Part shown: in pieces, positions 43,701-52,829 of the stretch
How the letters are laid out: the number at the start of each line of letters is the position of its first letter
How positions within the stretch are numbered: position 1 is the first letter of the stretch
Assembly (NCBI GenBank): GCA_026770025.1
Contig: JAMXDE010000008.1
Coordinates: forward strand, 868,001 to 932,000
Length of the DNA stretch: 64,000 nt
Direction of reading: 5' to 3'
From: Craspedostauros australis
Taxonomy: Eukaryota; Bacillariophyta; Bacillariophyceae; Mastogloiales; Achnanthaceae
The notes under the pieces: model-generated
Seen by the model: only the letters and a program-made list of their open reading frames with translations
Database searches by the model: none
What the model was told of the DNA's origin: nothing
Program-made: the position numbers and the translations under genes

Positions 43701-44689
43701 CTCGCGTGCGCTACGATGATCACTACGACAAGCTCGATGACGAGTGGAAGCTCATCGACGACTGGATGAAAGAACAGAACAAGGAACACGCATCAGAAGG
43801 GACCGACAAAGCATTCTTCTCGTCTGCCGATTTTTGGTGGTATGACACCAACGGGTAAGTCCGCGATCGTCAGTTCGTCATTCTATTGCGCTCCACATAT
43901 GCTTGATTTGGCACAATTCAATGACTTCCAACGACTTCGTCGCTCATACACTCACTCACTCACTCACTCCTCACACATGCAATACATGTATGTACACCTA
44001 CCCACTTGCATATATACACCCACGAACACTCCAACAGACAAATGCTCAAGACAGCATATGGATCTGCCGGTATTGCTCTTGGTGCTGCCACGATCATGTT
44101 GCTGGCCACATCCCGCTCCTTGCTCCTAACTCTCTTCTCGACAACGACCGTGGCTTACGTTCTCACCTCCGTCACCGCTTCGCTGGTCTCCCTCGGCTGG
44201 ACACTGGGCTTCCTTGAGTCCATCTGCTTCGCCATTCTGATCGGAATCTCTTGCGACTTTGTCCTTCACTTCGCACATGCCTACACCACGATGGAGGGTG
44301 ATGTGCACCGCGAAGAGCGCACCAAGTTCGCAATACTCCACATGGGGCCATCCATCTTGGCAGCAGGCTTCACCACGATCGCATCGGCAGCAGTAATGAA
44401 CTTCACGGTCATCACGTTCTTCCAGAAGTTCGGCCTCATCTTGCTCATCGCCGTCATCCAAGCAACCATCGGTGCCTTCATCGTGTTCAACACGCTCGTG
44501 ATCTGCTTTGGTCCCAAGAATCCCTCCAAGATGTATGACGCGCTGAAGGAGAAGTGTTCAAGTGGAAACCGTAGCCAATCGCAAACCAACAAGGACGGAG
44601 ACAGCAGCGACACCAACGGCGACACCAACGGCGACGAGGAAAACAACATTGGCACCACCGCGAACATGCGCGCATCTCGCCCCTACTAA
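40712..44689 (+). CDS. Patched/Dispatched-like RND membrane protein with sterol-sensing-type domain, four exons
   Basis: Exons are 40712-42160, 42418-43174, 43347-43854 and 44038-44689, 1121 residues. All donors are GTAAGT; acceptors are CACAG, CTCAG and CAACAG. Architecture is the RND doublet. First helix at about 57-75 (GALATSLVLSVVGMVAG), then a large lumenal loop with many Cys (LMPGCDFGW, CFGCDEGCLPP). Helices 2-6 follow, with the GADDVFVAMDKW motif at exon junction 1. After a cytosolic loop with an acidic disordered stretch comes helix 7, a second lumenal loop (DICSSTFAQDF) and helices 8-12 with GISCDFVLHFAH. GADD and GxxxD are the proton or ion-relay acids of Patched, Dispatched and NPC1. 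The inferred function is lipid or sterol movement; the cargo is unknown. Confidence 0.85.
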
Positions 44690-45339
44690 AAAACATCGCA
44701 CCTCCAACCGATCTGTTTGCACTTCGACATCAGAAGAGTCGCCAGAAGAGCCACAAATATGATATTATACGAACAACGCGCACAGCGCAAAACCGCCACG
44801 AAACACCTGAAACGCAAGAAGAAGATGCAGAGCAGAGTCCTCGGAAGAATAACCATGTATACTCTCTACAAATAGATGATAGGATAAATATTCAAACAGT
44901 AGGCATGATCGAACTGAAATCAATTCAGCCATGAACTACTCTCAGAACCATACCATACCATACCATACGACCCACTTGAGTGACGGGACCTGCAGTCGGT
45001 GCTGGGGTGCCGGCAACATACTATACGGGGCTTTCGACCAAATCACTCACACATTCATAAACTAGAGGACGGACTGTGGGTCCCGTCACTCGACCGGGTC
45101 TTAATCGTATTAGTCAAGCGTTTCCAGAAGCCCAAAGAAACTCGACGAAGAACGCTTTTTCGCGATCAACACACAAATCACGGAGTCAGCGAAAGATGAC
45201 ACGCCGATCATCTCACAAAACACACGCTCCGACAAGCCGCAGCAACCCCCTCGCCGCATTCCACACCTCCTCGCAATTGCAATCAGATCGACGATCGCAA
45301 AAGCACCTTCTCGCACCCTCCCAATACGTACACCCAACG
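44690..45339. other. Intergenic/5' region of the PUB-domain gene
   Basis: Contains a tandem CCATA run (about 44949-44968) and the inverted repeat listed next. The PUB frame is open upstream to 45076, but I prefer the ATG at 45340, whose residues (MAELKKSEASIDDVW) look structured. Confidence 0.5.
44978..45091. repeat. 114-bp inverted-repeat element (hairpin or MITE-like)
   Basis: Perfect 13-bp arms: GAGTGACGGGACC (44978-44990) and GGTCCCGTCACTC (45079-45091). Imperfect complementarity extends about 8 bases inward (CAGTC opposite GACTG). The loop is about 70 bases. No clear target duplication was seen. It sits in the leader or promoter of the PUB-domain gene. Confidence 0.6.
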
Positions 45340-46674
45340 ATGGCAGAGTTGAAGAAATCCGAAGCATCGATCGACGATGTTTGGACGAGGTACAACCAGA
45401 TTCGTCATGATGCGAACATCTTCCACCAGGCGATCGCAACCGATGCGATGGACGTAGATGGGACCTCTGGGAGGCTTCCGTACGTACGTCCCAGGAAGGT
45501 GCTGCCACCACCACCTCCTCCTCCGCCAGAAGAAGAAGAAGAAAAATCAGCATCAAACGCTGACAAGGGTGACAAGGCGGAGGGTGAAGCAGAAGGGGAG
45601 GGCAAGGCATCCCCACCAACACCTCCACCCCCACCTCCGCCTATAGTTATCGAAGAGATCGACGATTCCAACGATCCCGAGGTACCGCCCAACTCTACGA
45701 CGCCCATCTTCACCACGTTGGAGGGCGTCGTCACGGAAGTCACGGCATTGCAGCAGAAATTGATCGACGAGCTACTTCCCAAGCGCGACAAGTTTGCCAA
45801 GAGGTTGGCGGAGAAGGACCCGATCACCGGGAATCCGCGCTACGGTGCAAGGACGCAGGTGAGGGTCAAGTACTTCCTGCAGCTGTACTACAACCTGGTT
45901 CAGGCATTGTCAGCGACGTTGCCATCTTCGGATGGTGGCGCTGGCCACGATGCCACGATCTCATCCGCCTCGTCCATGATCCAGTCCTTGCAGGAGAAGT
46001 ACACGAAGGAACAGCAGGAGCAGGACGAACGCGAACGTGCGGAGGCGCAACGAAAGGCAAAACAGGAACGCGAAGACAAGGAGAAGCTGGAACGTGAAAA
46101 GAGAGAAGAAAGAGAACGCTCGGAGAAGGAACGGTTGGAGCAGGAGGAAGAAGATCGCAAGGCGCAGGAGGAGCTGCACCAGCAGGCCGAGGTGGCGCGC
46201 AAGGAACGCATGGAACGCGAGGCTGCCGAACGAGCCTGGGCGTCCAAGATCTCCGTCAGCAAGGCGGGAATCGAGCAGCAGATTGCGAGAATCCGAGAGT
46301 CCACCAAGGATGACGAGCCCGCGCAGTACACGGCCCTGTTGGCGTTGTATCAGCTATTCTCGCAAATCCAGGCCCACCCCGAGAACGTGCAGTTCCGTAG
46401 GATACGGGTCACCCACGAGCAATTTCAACAGGATATCGGACGGCACGATGGTGGCAAGGAGCTGCTGATCGCGGCCGGTTTCGTGCTGGGCGCCATCGAT
46501 GAGATCCCGTGCTTCATCAGCAAGGAACCCGACATAGAGAAGGACATGGATGCCTGGTCGGCATGGTTCGACCTGCAGAAGACGGCGTTCGACCTTCTGC
46601 AGACGGAACGGGAACGAATCGAGGAAGAGAAAAAGATCACCCGACGTAAACTGTTGGCCGCCCAGAAGAAGTGA
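45340..46674 (+). CDS. PUB-domain protein with proline runs and coiled coil (probable CDC48/p97 adaptor)
   Basis: 444 residues, single exon. The N-terminal helix DDVWTRYNQIRHDANIFHQAI is followed by two proline runs (residues about 57-64 and 93-102) in acidic linkers. A helical block comes next (LEGVVTEVTALQQKLIDELLPKRDKF, RVKYFLQLYYNLVQAL), then a highly charged Glu/Arg/Lys single helix or coiled coil (about 219-305). The C-terminal domain, about 328-405, matches a PUB domain: YTALLALYQLFSQIQAHP, VQFRRIRVTHEQFQQDIG, GGKELLIAAGFVLG, IPCFISKEPDIEKD. PUB domains in PNGase, UBXD1 and HOIP bind the C-terminal tail of p97/CDC48. The coiled coil and proline runs suggest a scaffold linking CDC48 to other partners; the partners are unknown. 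Confidence 0.75.
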   Translation: MAELKKSEASIDDVWTRYNQIRHDANIFHQAIATDAMDVDGTSGRLPYVRPRKVLPPPPPPPPEEEEEKSASNADKGDKAEGEAEGEGKASPPTPPPPPPPIVIEEIDDSNDPEVPPNSTTPIFTTLEGVVTEVTALQQKLIDELLPKRDKFAKRLAEKDPITGNPRYGARTQVRVKYFLQLYYNLVQALSATLPSSDGGAGHDATISSASSMIQSLQEKYTKEQQEQDERERAEAQRKAKQEREDKEKLEREKREERERSEKERLEQEEEDRKAQEELHQQAEVARKERMEREAAERAWASKISVSKAGIEQQIARIRESTKDDEPAQYTALLALYQLFSQIQAHPENVQFRRIRVTHEQFQQDIGRHDGGKELLIAAGFVLGAIDEIPCFISKEPDIEKDMDAWSAWFDLQKTAFDLLQTERERIEEEKKITRRKLLAAQKK

Positions 46675-46808
46675 GGATGGCATTCACATCTGCAAATATT
46701 ATGCTATATAATATTATATGTACGAGTATGAGAGTGTGCTACGTTCTGTTCTTGCCCACCATGGCATGCATGGTATGGGTGTCACAGTAGAGTGCAGCTG
46801 CCAAGAGC

Positions 46809-46918
46809 TCAGATGGTTGGTTCGTTGGTGTCGCCATTGTTGTGGTCGATGGTGTTGTTGGTGTTGTTGGTGCTGGCCTTGTTGGCCTTTTTGCGTCTCT
46901 TTCCGCAAGTCAGAAATG
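46809..46918 (-). pseudogene. Severed 3' end of the 48405-minus gene, beyond the inserted element
   Basis: Reading the minus strand across the element as if it were absent (one TA kept), the frame runs on from IVDT into TFLTCGKRRKKANKAS, an Asn/Thr-rich stretch, and a TGA at 46811-46809. That adds roughly 36 residues of plausible basic tail. This segment is now separated from its gene by 968 bp. Confidence 0.65.
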
Positions 46919-46920
46919 TA

Positions 46921-47888
46921 GTGCCTCAAACAAACGGCTGTAGCCAACGCCATTGGCGATTTTTGGCGATTTTTGGATCACGAAAAATGGTCTGTAGAAT
47001 CTAGTACATTTTCTACGTAAGTCCCGAACGAAAACAGGCCAGAAACAGCATCAACCGTGGTCCAACTCTCCGCACTCAGCTCGTATGGGCCATCCTGTAC
47101 TCATATTTAAGTTATAGTATCGAATAGTGTTTATATATACCATCCTTAAGTTTGGTGGCTGTTGCTCTCTTTCTCGGTGAGCACTGATGCCATCCATCAA
47201 GCACCCCCATCATTCACGGACGTTTTTTGGCTTCTGGTTGGCGTGTTTTCATGGTCGAGTTGTTCCAAAGAAGTGTCCCAACCGTCCATGACGTCATAAT
47301 GACGCAAGCGTTGGAACCAGAATTGACCAAACTTGCCACCGAAATTGGGGATCCGAGTGGTCAAATATCAATCCGACCTCCATGGGAGCACTAAACGCAA
47401 GCATACCTCCATACCATCGCACTCAAACATAATATAGATCATATAGTTGTGACCGCCTCGGAGAGAGTATTCTGAAATGATATCTATTGTACAGATTGAG
47501 CCAAAGAATGCTCAGCGCGGAGACTTCAAAGATGGAGGGTCGAATTTCTCGAAACAAGAGGCCAGATCCTACCAGACCCCTGTAGAATCCTACTTGTAGC
47601 CAAATGTAGCCAATGAAAACCCGGTCCGTCCTTCGTCCGAAGGCAAAACCACACCAAGGGGGTCAACAAACACAAAAAGATCGATGAGATGGTAGTAACA
47701 ACATTATAATGTTAACACTTGCCTGGATAGCCCTGGCTCTTAAGTTTACGTAGATGTGAAGAGATGTTGGATTGAGTGTCTATAAAACGAAGGCGGAGTT
47801 TGGGAAAAACTGATCCAAAATCTGTAGCCAACTGTAGCCAATAATCGCCAATAATCGCCAATTTTTGGGGTCCGTTTGTTTGAGGCAG
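46921..47888. mobile_element. 968-bp non-autonomous DNA transposon (MITE-like) with TA target duplication
   Basis: Terminal inverted repeats are 17 bp: GTGCCTCAAACAAACGG at 46921-46937, and at 47872-47888 the complement of CTGCCTCAAACAAACGG (one mismatch at the outermost base). Both ends are flanked by TA (46919-46920 and 47889-47890), as for Tc1/mariner-like or other TA-targeting elements. Subterminal repeats of the TTGGCGATT type and TGTAGCCAA units occur near both ends and internally (about 47597), likely transposase-binding sites. No long open frame exists inside, so it would need a transposase supplied elsewhere. Confidence 0.85.
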
Positions 47889-48405
47889 TAGTGTCCACAA
47901 TGCCCTGCAAGTTCTCCGAAGCTTGGTCAATACGCTGCTCTACAGCCTTGTCAGCTTGTTGGAGACGCTGCTTTGAAGCCTTGTCAGCCTGCTTCACTCC
48001 CTTCTCAATCAAGCTGCCACCAACAACGATACCAACGGCAGCAACAACGGCAGCAACAAATAGCACCTTCATCACAAACTCAAAGCTTCGCGAGAGAATG
48101 ACTGAGCAAGGGGCTTTCCACAAGCCCCGCACAGATGGAAGACGCATCCCTGCACTTGGCGTTGGGCTAATGCCACCTGCTGCACCAGCTACAGCACCAG
48201 CTGTGGTCACACCTGTGGTGCCATGAAGATTGTGTGGTGCAAAGGCACAGCCTGGTATGCCACCATTGTTTTTGCTGCCAGCTTTGTTGGCATGTCCACC
48301 CATGATCGACCAGGGCTTCTTGGTGGGGCCACCTGCCACAAAGGCACAGCCCAGCCATGCCATGATGAGGAACAGAGCAAGAACGACATTGGGAGCGAAC
48401 TTCAT
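47746..48405 (-). CDS. Signal-peptide membrane protein with 11-residue repeats; C-terminus now supplied by a transposon
   Basis: 219 residues. The N-terminus is a signal peptide (VVLALFLIMAWLGCAFVAG). A Gly/Ala-rich stretch follows, then one membrane helix at about 110-130 (VMKVLFVAAVVAAVGIVVGG) and an amphipathic 11-residue repeat (KQADKASKQRL / QQADKAVEQRI / DQASENLQGI). Native coding ends at about residue 172, where the 968-bp element begins. The next ~46 residues (from ASNKRTPKIG) are encoded by the element's terminal sequence up to a TAG at 47746. So the gene produces a chimeric tail, if it is expressed at all. Function unknown. Confidence 0.6.
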   Translation of the reverse strand: MKFAPNVVLALFLIMAWLGCAFVAGGPTKKPWSIMGGHANKAGSKNNGGIPGCAFAPHNLHGTTGVTTAGAVAGAAGGISPTPSAGMRLPSVRGLWKAPCSVILSRSFEFVMKVLFVAAVVAAVGIVVGGSLIEKGVKQADKASKQRLQQADKAVEQRIDQASENLQGIVDTTASNKRTPKIGDYWRLLATVGYRFWISFSQTPPSFYRHSIQHLFTST

Positions 48406-48430
48406 TGTTGGATGTTTGGCTTGGTGGTGG

Positions 48431-48465
<35 letters not shown>

Positions 48466-49264
48466 GCTGTTGTTGATTCTGCTTTCGTTTCTTGTGTGTC
48501 GCTGTGATGGGGTTTAGTTGTGTCTTCTCTGAACCACAAAGTGAATGTTCTATTCTCGACTGTAGCGTACGCTCGAACAGAATGGAATGCCAAAGTCTTG
48601 TCTCCCATCACAACAAAACACCCCTGTGATGTTCCACACTGTGCTGTGATTGGTGTTTCATGACATAGCATCTTGTTTCATAATGAAGAGGATGGATTAG
48701 AGGAACAAGGTATGGAATGGATGTACGTACAAGTGTGCACGAGTGCTGTGATAGACTATTACTCTCTCATGGAGATCGTTATTGCAAACGATTTCGTGAT
48801 TCTACCCTTGCCACCCCATATAGTTGTGTGAAGATGCTCTCTGATTTGTTGGTCTGGATGCTCCCAGAAAGTGGAATGGTGATGACGACGACGGTGATGG
48901 CGATGACGCCAACTTCGAATGTTCCTGGACTGTGATGTTTATCTATACTAGAGACGTAGGCTAGCGTTGCAACTATCGAGTTAGGCCTGTTTCCGCATTC
49001 GTGTCATTTGTGTGACGCACGCGCACGTCACAGAAACGCTTACTTTTGTCGACACCTTGTTCTCACGTTGTTCACAACTTCTGTTTTGGACATCAAAGTG
49101 GTCATAACTATGGCCATCATTGCTGAGCATCCATCGATCATTCACCTCAGTATCTTCAGTCAACTTGCGTATCACCAGCATCGTCACTAGCAATAGCAGT
49201 AGCAACAGAAGCAGCAACAGCACAACCCTGCCAACAATCGTCTGCAACTGAAGAGACCCGCACC
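48406..49264. other. Divergent promoter region with (GAT)n tract
   Basis: Separates the interrupted minus-strand gene from the malic enzyme gene. The microsatellite is listed next; the right end includes CAGCAG-rich 5' UTR sequence before the malic enzyme ATG. Confidence 0.5.
48431..48465. repeat. (TGA)n microsatellite
   Basis: About eleven tandem TGA/GAT units, just upstream of the interrupted minus-strand gene's ATG. Confidence 0.95.
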
Positions 49265-51505
49265 ATGCTGAACGCAGCCACGCGAACCAGCAGCTCCATG
49301 CTGCAAAGAATGCGCATGCAGTCAGGCACAGCAGCCGCAGCAGGAGCGGGATTGTCAGGATCATCGCTTGCTCGCTTCTTCTCGACCCAGGATCCTCCCA
49401 GCGACGACGACGATGACGACGACGACGGTCTGTTCGCACCAGAAGAGATCCCGACCGAAGGAGAATGGGCCGGCTGCCGACGTTCCTTCATGTCGCCGAT
49501 CCAGATCTCCGTGAGAGGTGCCGACATCCTGCAGGACCCACTGTTCAACAAGGGCACGGCCTTCAAAATGGGCGAGCGCGATCGCCTGCGCTTCCGCGGA
49601 TTGCTGCCAGCCCGCGGCCACAACATCCACACGCAGAAAGAGCGCTTCCTGCGCACGCTGCGCGGCCAGGAGTCCAACATCATCAAGAACACCATGCTGG
49701 AGGATCTGCACGATCGCAACGAAACGCTGTATCATCGCATCCTGGTCGATCACATCGAGGAGATGGCGCCGCTCATCTACACGCCCACCGTGGGACAGGC
49801 CTGCCAGGAATTCGCCTCGCGCTTCCGCCGTCCGCGCGGCATGTACTTCGCGGAGGAGGATCGCGGGCACATGGCGGCCATGGTCTACAACTGGCCCCAC
49901 AAGGATGTGCACGTCATCGTCGTGACGGACGGTTCGCGCATCCTCGGGCTGGGCGATCTCGGCGCCAACGGCATGGGAATTCCCATCGGCAAGCTGTCGC
50001 TATACTGCGCCGCCGGCGGCATCGCCCCGCATCGCGTGCTGCCTGTTGTGCTCGATGTCGGCACGGATAACGAGGAGCTGCTCAACGGCAAGTTCTACCT
50101 CGGCGTGCAGAAGAAGCGGCTGCGTGGCAGCAAGTATTACCAGCTCGTCGACGAATTTATGCACGCCGTGCGGTACCGATGGCCCAACGTCCTCGTCCAG
50201 TTCGAGGATTTCAACTCCTCCGTCGCACAGAAGCTGCTCGACAAGTACCGTGACGATCATCTGTGCTTCAACGATGACATCCAGGGCACCGGAGCCACCG
50301 CTCTGGCCGGCCTCATGGGCGCCATCCGTGCCAAGGGCGAGGACGTCAACCAGCTGGGTGATCAGCGCATCGTCATCGTCGGCGCTGGAAGTGCTGGTAT
50401 CGGCATCGGGCAGGTGCTCAAGAACGCCATGATGGAACAGGGTTGCACCGAAGAACAGGCCAAGGACTCATTCTTCATTTTGGATGAGCAAGGGTGCGTC
50501 GTTACTTTTTCGTTGTACTCGCATTGCTGCATGTATTGGTGTGTGGCGTATGGGGTATGATACATGCGTTTTGGTGTGTGTGCAACGTAATGGAAGAAGC
50601 ATGCGCACTCAATTGGTTCGCATGTCACACATCCTCGCACTTTGTGGAGCTTCCGTTGTTACTGTTGCATAATGGATGCAGACTCACAGTATTGTTTGAC
50701 TCGATCTCTGAACAAGCCTCTGCTTTTGGCAACAACTCAACGAATCAATGGACAAATGAATGAATACGCGGACATCAACGCTTGCCATGCAACTATCCTC
50801 GCACATGGACGTACTCTATGCAGTTTGTTGGGAGAGGAACGAATGGACGAATTCAGCAGCGAGCAGAAGCCATTCGCTCGCAAGGAAGATGGTGGCATGC
50901 AGCTTCTCGACGTCGTCAAGAAGTACAAGCCGACCATCTTGCTGGGTGTCACGGCTGTTGGCGGTCTCTTCAACGAGAAGCTCATCCGCGAGATGGCAAG
51001 CAACGTGGAACGCCCGATCATCTTCCCACTCTCCAATCCAACCACGAAGGCAGAATGCACGGCGGAACAGGCCTTCGAATGGACCGAGGGACGCTGCATC
51101 TTTGCATCCGGCTCGCCATTCGATCCGGTCCAACTGGAAGGCGACGACAAGACGTACTACCCATCGCAATGCAACAACATGTACGTGTTCCCCGGACTGG
51201 GTCTGGGCGCCACAATATCCGGCGCCAAGATCGTCACGGACCGCATGCTGTACGTCGCCGCCAAGGCGTTGGCCGAGTTCGTGCCGCAGGAAGAATTGGA
51301 GGCCGGCAAGGTCTTCCCCACCCTGGCCAACATCCGCAAAGTGAGCCACCGCATTGCCGTCGAGGTCATTCGGGAAGCCATGCGGGATGGCCTCGCCACG
51401 AAGATATCCCCGAAGGATGCCGAGGATTTGGACGGTTTTGTGTGGGGCAAGATGTACTTCCCAGAATACGTGCCGTTGGTGGAGAAGAAGGAAGTGACGA
51501 TCTAA
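49265..51505 (+). CDS. Malic enzyme, mitochondrial, two exons
   Basis: Converts malate plus NAD(P)+ to pyruvate, CO2 and NAD(P)H. Exons are 49265-50493 and 50824-51505 (intron GTGCGT...GCAG), 636 residues; the junction restores ILDEQGLLGEERM. The N-terminus is Arg/Ser/Ala-rich and ends ARFFSTQD, a mitochondrial presequence, then an Asp run. Catalytic features: Y172 in LIYTPTVGQACQEF, K243 in GIPIGKLSLY, and metal ligands E314 and D315 (FEDFNSS) with D338 (CFNDDIQGT), spaced as in human ME2. The nucleotide-binding loop is IVGAGSAGIGIG, and FPLSNPTTKAECTAEQAF and FASGSPFDPV follow. NAD versus NADP preference cannot be read safely. It would feed pyruvate and reductant in mitochondria. Confidence 0.95.
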
Positions 51506-52253
51506 GACTCCAAGGAGACCACACACTTCCGAACAGATGCGCAGCGACTTTGGTGATGTTGATGACGTTTGGCGAAGGCGTGGACGCAATCAAACTACAA
51601 GAACTTTCACAGCATCCTAAAACAAATACGGAATGAATGAAGAAATGGAATTTCGAGACATAGCTACTCGTAAGCCAGCGTGCGATCCAAGTGCAACGAA
51701 GGGAGGGTTCTGCCGTATTTCCTGTTGTTTATGAGTGCTGTTGTCACTCGCAACACTGGGCAGGGATGCCATTCGAGAGAGGAATCCCATGCACTCGATT
51801 AGTTGCCGATTGATAGATTGATTGATTGTGGATGAGAATGAGAGAAGATCTCTCGAAAGGAGCGTTTGCATGACCCTGCGCAAAGCAAGACTTGACTGCG
51901 CCGTGTGCATCGTAGCAACGCGGCTGGTTCCACCACTGCAATGCGTTGCAAGTAGAGTACCTAGCCGTTCGCGTGTTGTTTCAAGTGTAATCCGGTCTCC
52001 TCACGTTCTCTTCCCTTGGCTCGTAGAACTTGCGTGGTATCGAACTCAATGGGGTACTCGGACCTCCTTCGTTGAATAGAGTAGCTCATCGTTTCAATTC
52101 ATACCGAGAAGAGAGTTGCTCCAGCGATGAAAACCGTGCGATAGCAGCGCACAGCAATCTTCTCCAGCTGCGATGCATGATTGATTTCCCTGCATCGATC
52201 CAACCACCCATCCATCCACCAATCCGTTCACGCATCCATGCATGTGACCAATG
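51506..52253. other. Convergent 3' region, no supported gene
   Basis: Between the malic enzyme (plus) and the lumen protein (minus). Only short chance frames. Confidence 0.5.
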
Positions 52254-52829
52254 TTAAAGCCTGGGAACGATGGCGAATGTGCATTGTTCGTAGGTCGTGC
52301 AGCAAACGTCCTGACATTCGCTGAGGCAGTCCTCTTTGGTTTTGCCCGTGCCGTAGGTATCCGTCGACAGACATTGGGTCTTGCATTCGGCGATGGACCG
52401 CAGAAAGCTCGGATCCTTGCGCGTGCCCTTGAGATCGTCCTTGGCTTGCGGCTTCTTGCCCGGAATCCGCGGGGCCTTGCCGGTGATGTAGACCGTGGAC
52501 GTTGGGGCTGCGGGTGTCGTTGCATCTGCGGAAGCAGTCAGGGGCAAGGCCGTTGCGAGAAGGCCGACGCAGGATGCGGTGAGGAAGGTTCGGCGCAGCT
52601 GTGGGCTGACGCATGCCCATCGTGAATCCACTCCAGAGTCTGATGCAGCATCGTCCACAACAGCAAGCAAGGATGCTGACCGCGTCTGGTGCGTTTGTGT
52701 GTGCTTGTAGTGGGAGTGCGCCTGGGGCATCATCCAGGCTTGCACGCCGCTGTTGGCGGCAAGGAATGCCAGCGCCATCAACACAGTTGCCATCATGCCC
52801 AGCATCCGTCTCGATCCAACAATCATCAT
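52254..52829 (-). CDS. Cysteine-rich plastid (probable thylakoid lumen) protein with twin-arginine signal
   Basis: 191 residues. A signal peptide (about 1-31, ending GVQA) is followed by W32, allowed at the +1 site of ochrophyte plastid preproteins. Then a transit-like Ser/Thr/His region. A second signal, PQLRRTFLTAS with hydrophobic core VGLLATALPLTASADA (R79-R80), fits Tat export to the thylakoid lumen. The mature part, from about 103, has a basic linker and a compact C-terminal domain with seven Cys: C149, C153, C168, C172, C176, C177 and C183, in the order CKTQC, DCLSEC, DVCC, EQC. This suggests disulfides or a metal site. I do not recognise the family; a photosystem-associated or lumenal redox role is only a guess. 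Confidence 0.8.
   Translation of the reverse strand: MMIVGSRRMLGMMATVLMALAFLAANSGVQAWMMPQAHSHYKHTQTHQTRSASLLAVVDDAASDSGVDSRWACVSPQLRRTFLTASCVGLLATALPLTASADATTPAAPTSTVYITGKAPRIPGKKPQAKDDLKGTRKDPSFLRSIAECKTQCLSTDTYGTGKTKEDCLSECQDVCCTTYEQCTFAIVPRL

Noticed and set aside
46921..47888. The 968-bp segment as an intron or introner
   Set aside because: It has no GT donor or AG acceptor at its ends in the host gene's sense, while TIRs and TA flanks match a DNA transposon.
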